From contig JBPFEG010000083.1 in NCBI GenBank assembly GCA_051061015.1, positions 1-64,000 on the forward strand: a stretch of DNA of 64,000 bases, given 5' to 3'. This document shows, piece after piece, positions 16,645 through 25,011 of this stretch; the first letter of the stretch is position 1; each line of letters opens with the position of its first letter. A program made the position numbers and the translations under genes. The notes under the pieces are model-generated. The model was given only the letters and a program-made list of their open reading frames with translations, did no database searches and was not told the origin of the DNA. This DNA is from Methylomicrobium sp051061015. GTDB lineage: Bacteria; Pseudomonadota; Gammaproteobacteria; Methylococcales; Methylomonadaceae.

Positions 16645-17744
16645 GCTATTGGTACTAGCGCACTTCGACTAAGCTTATATTTTGAAATCGGACCCTCTAT
16701 AAGGCTAAATGAAATATATGCTGTAGCTGTAGATCCAAAAAGAACTAGCCAAGAACTCATGTATCCGTTTATCTCGAATCTTCTTAACGCGCCAATGAAT
16801 ACTGGGTGGAACAGGTAAAGACCAAAACTGAGCGCTCCATAGAACCGTAGAATTGGCAGCGTGAAAAATCTTTGAAGCAACCCTTGTACGTTTACCGAGG
16901 AGAGGATGATAAAGGACCAGAATAAAGCGTACAAAATGAACGGTTTATGATAATAATTATTCACCTCCCTATCTCCAAAAAATGAAAAAACCAGGGGCGT
17001 CATTACTATTATGCCAACCACACCCAAGTAGCCTAAATATCTGCATATGGACGTAACGGCCTTATTCGATTCATTGATATTTATATATTCTTGCAGAACA
17101 GCGAGAAACATACCAATAATAAATATCGGCATATATGGCAGTAACCTCGTATCATTTACCGTAGATTCGCTTTGAGGGGAAATTGCTTGTGATAGCAACA
17201 GCAATGACAGGAAAAATAGTATCGTGACTCCCGGGCCGTATGAACGGACGAATACTATCGCTAGCACAAAAACTGGAAGTATGAAATAAAATTTGAACTC
17301 AACCGCAATACTCCATGTTATTCCTTTCCCTTCCAGTAGAGCCAGGTGGTTAATAAAGCCGCCCCAATCAAGCGCAAAAGGGATACCCATCCCACTTTTT
17401 CCGAGAGCGGCAGCGATAACCCAAGTGCTAATAACACCAAGTAGTAAATAAAGAGTGTAGAGCGGATATATTCGAAAAAACCTTCTCTGCCAATAATGAG
17501 ACATTACCGGGAACGTAAAAACTTCTTTTCCTTTGCGCAACAACGGCAATGTCAGCAAAAACGAGCTCAACAGGAAAAACAAGAATACGCCCGACTTACC
17601 AATGCCTCTCAAATCAAGAAAAGGAATAAAAAACATACCGGAATTGCTTGTATGGCTGAAAACAACAATCAAAGCAGCTAACCCTCGAAGACCATCGAGA
17701 GAGTCCATTTGGTATTTTTTATCTGATATTTCTCTATGTATCAT
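16611..17744 (-). CDS. Acyltransferase 3 family membrane protein
   Basis: The 377-residue protein belongs to the OafA/YrhL-type acyltransferases, inner-membrane enzymes that transfer acetyl or other acyl groups to sugars of lipopolysaccharide, peptidoglycan or exopolysaccharide. Features are the opening LDGLRGLAALIVVFSHT with the conserved His, a RRFFRIYPLY loop, and about ten membrane helices. Base composition is more AT-rich than its neighbours, pointing to acquisition. Its last codons lie inside an attC-like site. On the minus strand GTTATACGC (plus 17765-17773) just upstream looks like the end of a preceding recombination site, so the gene may be an integron cassette. The acceptor molecule is unknown. 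Confidence 0.85.
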   Translation of the reverse strand: MIHREISDKKYQMDSLDGLRGLAALIVVFSHTSNSGMFFIPFLDLRGIGKSGVFLFFLLSSFLLTLPLLRKGKEVFTFPVMSHYWQRRFFRIYPLYTLYLLLGVISTWVIAAALGKSGMGIPFALDWGGFINHLALLEGKGITWSIAVEFKFYFILPVFVLAIVFVRSYGPGVTILFFLSLLLLSQAISPQSESTVNDTRLLPYMPIFIIGMFLAVLQEYININESNKAVTSICRYLGYLGVVGIIVMTPLVFSFFGDREVNNYYHKPFILYALFWSFIILSSVNVQGLLQRFFTLPILRFYGALSFGLYLFHPVFIGALRRFEINGYMSSWLVLFGSTATAYISFSLIEGPISKYKLSRSALVPIAHITKRFTRIK

Positions 17745-17998
17745 TCAAAAATGATCCTTTTTAAGCGTATAACAAATTATTATCTAGGTCGGTAGATTTA
17801 CGCCGAAAGTAAGTTTGCCGTAAGTACAAATTTCAAAAAATAGCTTAAAACACTGAAACACTAGATGGGAATACTCATAATTGGGCGATAATCAAATCGG
17901 GATATTCCAAAAACTACTTTTCAAATGACCGAAATACAGCTTTCAACCGACAGTTAAGAATTTGAGCTGAGAGGCAAATTTGGGTCAATATCACCAGT
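17745..17998. other. AT-rich gene-free stretch upstream of the acyltransferase
   Basis: About 250 bases without a gene. They contain gcgtataac at 17765-17773 (GTTATACGC on the minus strand), a possible cassette boundary. No second full attC hairpin could be drawn. Confidence 0.4.
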
Positions 17999-18508
17999 TC
18001 AATCCCTTTCCATACCCTTCTTCCAACGTGCGAACCAGTCGGTCAATTCGCGGCTTTCGCCCAGATCCCGTAGGCGGCGGTCAATGACGTCCTGGTTGCC
18101 CCACACCACCTCGGCCCAGGCGCCATCGTTTATGCGCGATTCAATGTCTTTGCAGTAAAGCCCTTGGTCGCGCTGGACATAGAACCCATAGGTTCGGCAG
18201 GCGACCGGGCGGTAAGCATAGACCCGGCAGGCTCCGACTGCTCGATCCAGCAGTGGGCAGACGATGGGACGTGACGTCTGCTCGGTCAGCGCGGCGACTT
18301 CCCGGCCGATTTCCTGCAGCAGCTCCAGGGGAAGGGTGGACAGTCCTTCCTGCAGCAAATCCCATTCAGCGGCCGTGAGCCGAGGAATTTCGGCAAGTCG
18401 CCGGCAACAGCTGTCGCAGCCCATTCGGCATAGCCAATCGGGATGGTCGGAGCGGATGGCGCTTACACGCGCTTCGATATCAGCATGGAGTTGGGCGAGT
18501 CTGTTCAT
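17999..18508 (-). CDS. YkgJ-family cysteine cluster protein
   Basis: The 169-residue protein contains the CxxxCxxCC cluster at 27-35 and further cysteines at 84, 94 and 104 (the last two in ACRVYAYRP and ACRTYGF). This is the pattern of the YkgJ/UPF0153 family, thought to bind zinc or iron. No signal peptide is seen, so it should be cytoplasmic. Function is not established. It stands downstream of bamD on the same strand with a gap of about 120 bases and no clear terminator between. The ribosome site is weak. Confidence 0.8.
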   Translation of the reverse strand: MNRLAQLHADIEARVSAIRSDHPDWLCRMGCDSCCRRLAEIPRLTAAEWDLLQEGLSTLPLELLQEIGREVAALTEQTSRPIVCPLLDRAVGACRVYAYRPVACRTYGFYVQRDQGLYCKDIESRINDGAWAEVVWGNQDVIDRRLRDLGESRELTDWFARWKKGMERD

Positions 18509-18630
18509 TTGGTATCCGGCCTTTTGGCCGAGTTTTGAAAAGCTTTTCTTATGGCACCTGTTTTCTGCGAAGGATTATATTCGAGTCGCCAGGCACATGA
18601 TCTGCATTCAGGTCGGCCACGACAAAGTCG

Positions 18631-19473
18631 CTATTTTTCCAGCCCGATAAAATCCCAGACCTTGTGCGAAAAAGTTGCCTCGCTGTGCTCGGGTACCGGA
18701 GGTCCGTCCGGATAATTTTGTTGATAGATCCGCTCGATATTGTTGGCCTGATCCGGCATGTCCAGTTTGGTGTACGCTTCTTTCAGGACTTCCAGTGCAT
18801 ACGGTACGGCCGGCGTCCGCTGGTATTTTTCGATCACTTCGGATGCTCGGTTTACTGCGGCTACATAAGCTCTGCGTTTGATATAATAGCGCGCGATATG
18901 CACTTCATGCATCGCCATATTATTCCTCAGCGCGATCATCCGTTGTTTGGCGTCCGGCACATACTTGCTGTTAGGAAAGCGCTTGACGAGCTCCGAGAAA
19001 TTTTCATAGGCTTCCTTGGCAGTGCTGATATCGCGTTGCGAAGTATCGGTCGGCAGGAACCGGTCTACGAAACCGAAGCCGCGGTTATAATTGATAAGCC
19101 CTTTCAGGTAATAGGCGTAATCGACGCTTGGGTTACGCGGATTGATTTTGATGAAACGGTCGGCCGCAGCGAGCGCCGCATCGGCGTCGCCGCTTTTATA
19201 ATAGGCATAAGCTACGTCGAGCTGGGTTTGCGCAGAAGTTTCGCCGAACGGATAGCGTGCCTCCAGCGCTTCATAAATTTTGACCGCTTTTTCGTAACTT
19301 CCGGCATCGACAGCGGTTTGCGCTTCCTTACGGAATTTTTCGACATTCCAGTCTTTATATTCGTCCTCCGTTTCGGAGTCCTTGCTGAAAGAGAAATTTT
19401 TCAGCGATTCGCAGCCGGTCAGCGAGAGCCCCAGCCAGCAAATAAATAAACTTTTTAACAAAATTAATCGCAT
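18631..19473 (-). CDS. bamD: Outer membrane protein assembly factor BamD
   Basis: The 280-residue lipoprotein has a lipobox LTGC (Cys21) after a hydrophobic signal. About five TPR-like helical repeats follow (about 48-245), including GDADAALAAADRFIKINP and SKYVPDAKQRMIALRN. BamD is the essential lipoprotein of the BAM complex that inserts beta-barrel proteins into the outer membrane. It is divergent from rluD, the arrangement seen in E. coli and many other gammaproteobacteria, which supports the call. Confidence 0.93.
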   Translation of the reverse strand: MRLILLKSLFICWLGLSLTGCESLKNFSFSKDSETEDEYKDWNVEKFRKEAQTAVDAGSYEKAVKIYEALEARYPFGETSAQTQLDVAYAYYKSGDADAALAAADRFIKINPRNPSVDYAYYLKGLINYNRGFGFVDRFLPTDTSQRDISTAKEAYENFSELVKRFPNSKYVPDAKQRMIALRNNMAMHEVHIARYYIKRRAYVAAVNRASEVIEKYQRTPAVPYALEVLKEAYTKLDMPDQANNIERIYQQNYPDGPPVPEHSEATFSHKVWDFIGLEK

Positions 19474-19715
19474 AGTGCTATCGACACGTAGTAATATGAG
19501 CGGTTTTCGTGCCGGTTTAGGGAGAGAGACTCCAGCTTAATCTCTTTTCTCTTTGTGGGGAAAAGACAGGGCGTGTTTAAACTCAAAATTTGAATTTAAC
19601 ATGCCTCTTTTTCAAGCCAAGGAGTGAAAGGCAAGCTTCGGAACGACGCCAAGCTGCAAACCGGCATTAATTGAACGAGTATAACTTAACGCTGAGCGAA
19701 TCAGAAGAATTTGTG

Positions 19716-20660
19716 ATGGAAAGATTGACGGCCGTAGTGCCCTATGAGTTGGCGGGAATGCGTCTGGATCAGGTATTGGCCGAGGTGTTTGCCGACTACT
19801 CAAGAACCCGCCTGCAAACATGGCTCAAATCGGGTCGGGTGACGGTGAACGGCCAGGTGTTGAAGGCGAGAGACAAGCTGGACGGCGGCGAAGAGATCGT
19901 GCTGGAGGCAGAAGACGAGGTTGTGGTCGAGTCCGATCCACAGGACATTCCGCTCGATATTGTTTATGAAGACGACAGCCTGCTAGTCGTGAACAAACCG
20001 GCCGGTTTGGTTGTGCATCCGGCGGCAGGTAACTGGAACGGCACCTTGTTGAATGCATTGCTACATCATGATCCGCATCTCGAAACGCTGCCGCGCGCGG
20101 GCATCGTGCATCGGATCGATAAGGAAACCAGCGGCCTGCTAATGATCGCGAAGACGCTGCAGGCCCATAACAGCCTGACTCAGCAATTACAGGAGCGCGA
20201 AATCACCCGCGAATATCTCGCAATTACGCGTGGACGAATGACCGCCGGGGGCACGGTCGAAGAGCCGATCGGCCGGCATCCGACCGATCGCAAGCGCTAC
20301 ACGGTCAGGGAGTCCGGCAAACATGCAGTGACCCATTATCGGGTGCTCAAGCGTTTTGCGCATCATACCTTCATTCAGGTGATGCTCGAAACCGGGCGTA
20401 CGCATCAGATCCGAGTGCACATGGCGCATATCCGTTATCCGCTGCTCGGCGATCCGGTCTACGGCGGCCGTTTTCAAATGCCGCCGGACTGCGGAGAGAG
20501 GCTCGAAGCCGAGTTGCGCAGCTTTAAGCGTCAGGCGCTGCATGCGGCAAAATTAGGTTTGCTGCATCCAGTGACCGATGAATACCTGGAATGGGAGCAG
20601 CCGCTGCCGGAGGATATGGCGCGTTTACTGGAGGCGCTGGAAGAGAATGAGCGGCGCTGA
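19716..20660 (+). CDS. rluD: 23S rRNA pseudouridine synthase RluD
   Basis: The enzyme makes pseudouridines 1911, 1915 and 1917 in helix 69 of 23S rRNA. An N-terminal S4 RNA-binding domain (RLDQVLAEVFADYSRTRLQTWL) is followed by the RluA-type catalytic domain with the active-site Asp in HRIDKETSGLL and the downstream GRTHQIRVHMAH motif. The start chosen here is the ATG preceded by AGAAG (314 residues). The frame extends 15 codons upstream to a TTG at 19671 that has no ribosome site. The gene overlaps pgeF by 14 bases, a conserved pairing. Confidence 0.93.
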   Translation: MERLTAVVPYELAGMRLDQVLAEVFADYSRTRLQTWLKSGRVTVNGQVLKARDKLDGGEEIVLEAEDEVVVESDPQDIPLDIVYEDDSLLVVNKPAGLVVHPAAGNWNGTLLNALLHHDPHLETLPRAGIVHRIDKETSGLLMIAKTLQAHNSLTQQLQEREITREYLAITRGRMTAGGTVEEPIGRHPTDRKRYTVRESGKHAVTHYRVLKRFAHHTFIQVMLETGRTHQIRVHMAHIRYPLLGDPVYGGRFQMPPDCGERLEAELRSFKRQALHAAKLGLLHPVTDEYLEWEQPLPEDMARLLEALEENERR

Positions 20661-21381
20661 GCATTTTCTAATTCCCGAATGGCCTGCGCCGGCGTGCGTG
20701 CATGCTGCGACAACGCTGAGAACGGGCGGTGTCAGCAAGGGCGCTTATATGAGTCTGAATCCCGCGCTGCATGTCGGCGACGATCCAAAGGCGGTCATGC
20801 ATAATCGGCAGCTGATTCGCGACAGGCTGAAATTGCCGTCCGAGCCGGTCTGGCTGGAGCAGATTCATAGCAATAAGGTCGTGAAGGCAGGAACTGAGTC
20901 CGGACTGCCGCAAGCCGATGCAAGTTACGCCGATGAGGCGGGTGTGGTATGCGCAGTGATGACCGCTGATTGTCTGCCGCTTCTGTTGTGTTCGATGGAT
21001 GGGCTGCATGTCGCCGCGGTCCATGCCGGCTGGCGAGGTTTACTGGCCGGTGTAATCAGTAATACGGTTGCATCGCTAAGGCAGTCAGATCTGTTGGTCT
21101 GGCTGGGGCCTGCGATCGGCCCCGATCGCTTTGAAGTCGGGGAAGAGGTGAAGGATTCGTTCGTGCAGAAATCATCGGCATTTGGCAGGGCTTTCAAGCT
21201 CCAGTCGAACGGCAAATGGCTGGCCGATATCTATCAGTTGACGCGAATCGAGCTGAATGCGCTGGGTGTCTCGCATATCTATGGCGGCCGGTTTTGCACG
21301 GTCACTGAACAGGACCGTTTTTATTCCTACCGGCGGGATACGGTCACAGGACGCATGGCGACATTGATCTGGAGAGATTGA
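20647..21381 (+). CDS. pgeF: Peptidoglycan editing factor PgeF (YfiH, laccase-domain)
   Basis: The 244-residue protein belongs to the YfiH/PgeF family, once called multicopper polyphenol oxidases and now known in E. coli to correct misincorporated amino acids in peptidoglycan precursors. The metal-site residues are visible: His in EQIHSNKV, Cys in TADCLPLLL and His in VHAGWRG. The chosen ATG overlaps the end of rluD by 14 bases; the open frame continues upstream but would lie deep inside rluD. The stop is followed 4 bases later by the ZIP transporter, suggesting a three-gene operon. Confidence 0.9.
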   Translation: MSGAEHFLIPEWPAPACVHAATTLRTGGVSKGAYMSLNPALHVGDDPKAVMHNRQLIRDRLKLPSEPVWLEQIHSNKVVKAGTESGLPQADASYADEAGVVCAVMTADCLPLLLCSMDGLHVAAVHAGWRGLLAGVISNTVASLRQSDLLVWLGPAIGPDRFEVGEEVKDSFVQKSSAFGRAFKLQSNGKWLADIYQLTRIELNALGVSHIYGGRFCTVTEQDRFYSYRRDTVTGRMATLIWRD

Positions 21382-21385
21382 ACGC

Positions 21386-22216
21386 GTGAACTTATTGTTG
21401 TTGATCATTATTTTTACCACCCTCGGCGGGGTGCTGAGCGTGCTCGCGGCCGCGCTGTTTCTGCTGTTGCCGGACAAGAAGAGAAATCAGGTGCTGCCGC
21501 ACGGCATCAGCTTTGCGATCGGCGCATTGCTGGCGGTCTCTTTTTGGGGGTTAATTCCGCATGCATTCGAAGAAGTCAGGCCGGAACAGTTCCGGGACCT
21601 CTCGGCGACGATTCTGGCCGGGATCCTGGTTTTTTTTGTACTCGAAAAACTCCTGATCTGGCGCCATTGCCATTACAACGCTTGCGAAGCACATGGCGAA
21701 GAAACGCACGATCACGATCAAGCCCATCATACGCACAGCCACGGGCTGGGACATCGACATTCGGCCGGGGCGCTGATTATTATCGGCGACAGCATTCATA
21801 ATTTCGTTGACGGCGTTCTGATTGCGGCGGCCTTTCTGACCGATGCGAAACTCGGCATCGTGACCAGCCTGGCGGTCGCGGCGCACGAAATCCCGCAGGA
21901 GGTGGGGGACTTCGCGATCTTGCTGGAGAGCGGCTACAGTAGAGCCAAGGCGCTGTTCTATAACATCCTGTCCAGCCTGGCGACGGTTTTGGGTGGTATG
22001 CTGGCTTATTTCAGTCTCGAAGATCTGCATCATATCCTGCCTTATATCCTGTCGCTGGCGGCATCGAGCTTCATCTATGTGGCGGTGGCGGATTTGATCC
22101 CGACCTTGCATAAGAAAACCGAGTTGAAAGCCTCGCTGGAGCAGATCGCGCTGATCGCGGCCGGGGTGCTGCTGATCTGCATTATGCACGGATTTGCGCA
22201 CAGTCTTGAGGGCTAG
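21386..22216 (+). CDS. ZIP-family divalent metal transporter
   Basis: The 276-residue inner-membrane protein has eight predicted helices. A His-rich cytoplasmic loop lies at about 107-130 (alternating His, Asp and Ser-His-Gly). The conserved metal-path motifs are HNFVDGVLIAAA in helix 4 and HEIPQEVGDFAILL in helix 5. ZIP proteins bring zinc, iron or manganese into the cytoplasm. It starts at GTG, supported by GGAGAG 10 bases upstream. It is the third gene behind rluD-pgeF. The metal cannot be told from sequence. Confidence 0.9.
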   Translation: MNLLLLIIIFTTLGGVLSVLAAALFLLLPDKKRNQVLPHGISFAIGALLAVSFWGLIPHAFEEVRPEQFRDLSATILAGILVFFVLEKLLIWRHCHYNACEAHGEETHDHDQAHHTHSHGLGHRHSAGALIIIGDSIHNFVDGVLIAAAFLTDAKLGIVTSLAVAAHEIPQEVGDFAILLESGYSRAKALFYNILSSLATVLGGMLAYFSLEDLHHILPYILSLAASSFIYVAVADLIPTLHKKTELKASLEQIALIAAGVLLICIMHGFAHSLEG

Positions 22217-22221
22217 GGCAG

Positions 22222-22254
22222 GGCAAAGGGTTTTTTAAACTATCGCCCTTTGCC
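22222..22254. terminator. Hairpin between convergent ZIP transporter and pgm
   Basis: GGCAAAGGG (22222-22230) pairs with CCCTTTGCC (22246-22254). T-runs lie in the loop and not after the stem, so a terminator role for both genes is plausible but not typical. Confidence 0.45.
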
Positions 22255-22275
22255 TCGCGCCCTTTGTCCGCTTTT

Positions 22276-23910
22276 TCAGGTAATCACATTCGGCGCAGTT
22301 CTGCCGGTGCGTTTTTTGATCTCGCAGAATTGTTCGGCCAGCTCGATCAGTTCGGCCAGGGCTTGCTGGGCATCCTGGTCGTGTCGGGAGGCATCCGCTT
22401 CAAATTTTTCCAGATAGATTCTGAGCGTCGCGCCGACCGTGCCCGTGCCGGACAGGCGGAATACGATCCGCGAGCCGTTCGTAAAGCCCACCCGAATCCC
22501 TTGATTTTTGCTGACACTGCCGTCAACCGGATCGGTATAGCTGAACTCGTCGGCGAATTTGACGGTAAATTCGCCGAAGGTTTGGTCGGGCAGGGTCGGC
22601 AAGAGTTTGCGTAAATGCTCGACGATGCCGTTTGCGATATCGGTTTCGACCGCTTCATAATCGTGCCGGCTGTAAATGTCGCGGCCGAATTTTTGCCAAT
22701 GTTCATGCACAATATCGGCTACCGGTTGGCGTTTTCTGGCGATCAAATTGAGCCAGAACAGCACCGCCCAGAGCCCGTCTTTTTCGCGGACATGATCCGA
22801 CCCGGTGCCGAAGCTTTCTTCCCCGCACAGCGTAATTTCACCGGCATCGAGCAGATTGCCGAAAAATTTCCAGCCGGTCGGAGTTTCGAAACAAGGGATC
22901 TTATAAGCGGCCGCGACCCTGTCCACCGCCTGGCTGGTCGGCATCGAGCGGGCCACACCGCTCAAACCTTTGGCATAGGCCGGAATCAACTGCGCATTCG
23001 CCGCCATAATCGCCAAGCTATCGCTCGGGGTCACGAAAATATTGCTGCCGGTGATCATGTTACGGTCGCCGTCGCCGTCCGATGCCGCGCCGAAGGTCGG
23101 AGCATCCGGGCTGAACATCAGTTCGGCCAGCTCGTGCGCATGCGCAAGGTTCGGGTCGGGATGATGGCCTCCGAAATCTTCCAAGGGTACGGCATTGATT
23201 ACTGACTCTTTCGGAGCCCCGAGCAGGTCGACTAGAATTCTTTTTGCATAAGGTCCGGTAATCGCATGCATCGCATCGAATCGCAGGGTGATATAGCCGG
23301 AACTGATGCTTTGCTTCAACAGATTGAAGTCGAAGATCGACTGCATCAATTCCGCGTAATCGGTGACCGGATCGATAACGGTGATTTTGATGGGGCCGAT
23401 TTGAGTGCCGCCGATCGTGTCGAGATCGATGTCCTCTATGTCGGCGATTCGGTAGCTGTCGATCGTCAGGCTGCGCTGGTAAAATGCATTGGTGTATTTT
23501 TCAGGAGCCGGCCCGCCATTGCTGACATTATATTTGATCCCGAAATCCTCATCGGGCCCGCCCGGATTGTGGCTGGCTGACAGGATCAGTCCACCATAGG
23601 CTTCGTATTTGCGTATGATGTGCGAGGCAGCGGGAGTAGACAATAAGCCGCCTTGTCCTATAATGAGTTCAGAGAAGCCGTTTGCGGCTGCTATTTTGAT
23701 GATAATTTGAATCGCTTGCCGGTTAAAATAACGGCCATCGCCGCCAAGCACCAATGTTTTACCGGTTATTTCATCGAGCGAATCGAAAATTGACTGTACA
23801 AAATTTTCGAGGTAACCTTGTTCTTGAAAGACTCTAACTTTCTTTCTAAGTCCGGAGGTTCCGGGATTTTGATCGTTATAGGGTTGAGTTGTTATTGTAT
23901 TTATCTGCAT
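22276..23910 (-). CDS. pgm: Phosphoglucomutase (alpha-D-glucose specific)
   Basis: The 544-residue enzyme interconverts glucose 1-phosphate and glucose 6-phosphate. The four domains of the phosphohexomutase family are present. The phosphoserine loop is LSASHNPGG, the metal loop is DGDGDRN, the sugar-binding loop is CGEESFGTGS, and the C-terminal phosphate-binding loop is FRLSGTGTVG. The N-terminus (TQPYNDQNPGTSGLRKK) matches the eukaryote-like and enteric short PGM class. It links glycogen and trehalose metabolism with sugar nucleotides, though it is distant from the treZ operon. It is divergent from the L,D-transpeptidase gene. Confidence 0.93.
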   Translation of the reverse strand: MQINTITTQPYNDQNPGTSGLRKKVRVFQEQGYLENFVQSIFDSLDEITGKTLVLGGDGRYFNRQAIQIIIKIAAANGFSELIIGQGGLLSTPAASHIIRKYEAYGGLILSASHNPGGPDEDFGIKYNVSNGGPAPEKYTNAFYQRSLTIDSYRIADIEDIDLDTIGGTQIGPIKITVIDPVTDYAELMQSIFDFNLLKQSISSGYITLRFDAMHAITGPYAKRILVDLLGAPKESVINAVPLEDFGGHHPDPNLAHAHELAELMFSPDAPTFGAASDGDGDRNMITGSNIFVTPSDSLAIMAANAQLIPAYAKGLSGVARSMPTSQAVDRVAAAYKIPCFETPTGWKFFGNLLDAGEITLCGEESFGTGSDHVREKDGLWAVLFWLNLIARKRQPVADIVHEHWQKFGRDIYSRHDYEAVETDIANGIVEHLRKLLPTLPDQTFGEFTVKFADEFSYTDPVDGSVSKNQGIRVGFTNGSRIVFRLSGTGTVGATLRIYLEKFEADASRHDQDAQQALAELIELAEQFCEIKKRTGRTAPNVIT

Positions 23911-23981
23911 AATGAATCCAAAGTGCGACGATTAACCGGAAGAGTTAAAATACACCAAAATTCCTGTCGAGTGTAGAGAGT

Positions 23982-24524
23982 ATGTTGCGAATTTGTGTGT
24001 CGTTGATTTTTGTTTTTATTGCAAGCGCCGCTGTTGCGAGTGATAATTTTTGGCTGCTGGTTGATACGACCGCGTTGAAGATCGAGGTCAAAAAAGGCGA
24101 ACATACTGTCGATACGATTAGCGATATCGCCATTGGACGGGGCGGTGCCGGGTATAAAACCCATCGCGGTGACGATGTTACGCCTTATGGCGAATATCGA
24201 ATCGGCTGGGTCGGGGAGAGAAGCAATTTCCGCCGGTTTTTCGGGCTGACTTATCCGAATGTTCAGGATGCTAGAACTGCTCTGATCAAAGGCATTATCA
24301 ATAAGTATACATACGAGCAGATCGTGGAAGCGAACGAGAGTCAACAGATTCCCCCGCAGAATACCCCCTTAGGCGGGCAAATCGGTATACACGGACTCGG
24401 GGCGGCGGATGAGAAAATCCATCGCAGCATGAATTGGACGCATGGCTGTATCGCCATGACCAATAATCAGATCGATCATTTGCGTCGGTATGTAGCGCCG
24501 GGGATGGTGGTTAAAATAAAATAA
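23982..24524 (+). CDS. L,D-transpeptidase (YkuD domain), exported
   Basis: The 180-residue precursor has a signal peptide (cleavage near 19, ASAAVA). A YkuD domain (about 24-178) follows with the catalytic motif HGLG (137-140) and H154-G-C156 within THGCIAM. Such enzymes form 3-3 cross-links in peptidoglycan or attach Lpp to it through a cysteine acyl-enzyme. The next gene encodes an Lpp-like lipoprotein, which suggests that this enzyme could anchor it; that is inference from position. Confidence 0.9.
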   Translation: MLRICVSLIFVFIASAAVASDNFWLLVDTTALKIEVKKGEHTVDTISDIAIGRGGAGYKTHRGDDVTPYGEYRIGWVGERSNFRRFFGLTYPNVQDARTALIKGIINKYTYEQIVEANESQQIPPQNTPLGGQIGIHGLGAADEKIHRSMNWTHGCIAMTNNQIDHLRRYVAPGMVVKIK

Positions 24525-24608
24525 ACTACTATTAGACCTGATTTGTGATAGAATGTTCCCGGTTAATTTGTTTTTGTAGTCGTAACTATCTTTAAAAGGA
24601 AAAAGAAA

Positions 24609-24887
24609 ATGAGAAAGCTTGTTAAATTATCAATGATCGCATTGGCTGCTAGCTTGGTTGTAGGTTGCGCCACCAACGGAGACATCGAAAATCTGCAAGG
24701 TCAAATCGATGGTTTGAAAACAGATGTTGCAAAAGCTTCTTCTGACGCTAACAGTGCACTGGCTGCTGCTAATGACGCATCTTCTCGCGCTGCTGCTGCT
24801 GAAGCCGCTGCTAACCGTGCTGCTGACGCTGCTCAAGCAACCAACGACAAACTGGACAGACTGTTCCACAAAACTATGTTGAAATAA
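24609..24887 (+). CDS. Lpp/OprI-like alanine-zipper lipoprotein
   Basis: The 92-residue protein has a lipobox VVGC (Cys20). A long helix follows with heptad-spaced Ala, Leu and Ile (IENLQGQIDGLKTDVAKA, then an Ala-rich stretch), and the chain ends in TMLK. This is the design of Braun-type murein lipoprotein, a trimeric coiled coil linking the outer membrane to peptidoglycan through the C-terminal Lys. A TAGAAT -10-like element is at 24549. The codon choice (GCT, CTG, AAC) looks like that of a highly expressed gene. Two strong terminators follow. It lies directly behind an L,D-transpeptidase, the enzyme class that would anchor it. Confidence 0.87.
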   Translation: MRKLVKLSMIALAASLVVGCATNGDIENLQGQIDGLKTDVAKASSDANSALAAANDASSRAAAAEAAANRAADAAQATNDKLDRLFHKTMLK

Positions 24888-24910
24888 GCCTTACTACGGC
24901 TTTGATCGCT

Positions 24911-24946
24911 AAAAAAGCCCGGTGGCATACGCCATCGGGCTTTTTT
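24911..24946 (+). terminator. Terminator of the lipoprotein gene
   Basis: AAAAAAGCCCG...CGGGCTTTTTT, with a further GGC/GCC pairing and a 4-base loop, followed by a T-run. The A-run on the left makes it bidirectional. Confidence 0.9.
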
Positions 24947-24974
24947 ATGCCCGCCGTTTATTTACAGGTTGGAG

Positions 24975-25011
24975 CCTGCCCTCTCTTTGAGAGCGGGCAG
25001 GTTTGTTTTTT
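24975..25011 (+). terminator. Second terminator, between the lipoprotein gene and rdgC
   Basis: CCTGCCC (24975-24981) pairs with GGGCAGG (24995-25001), with inner TCTC/GAGA, followed by TTTGTTTTTT. Its T tail points rightwards although the rdgC stop codon (minus strand) begins within it. Confidence 0.7.

Noticed and set aside
23901..24344. 147-codon minus-strand frame antisense to the L,D-transpeptidase
   Set aside because: The opposite strand encodes a clear YkuD enzyme with its catalytic motif.
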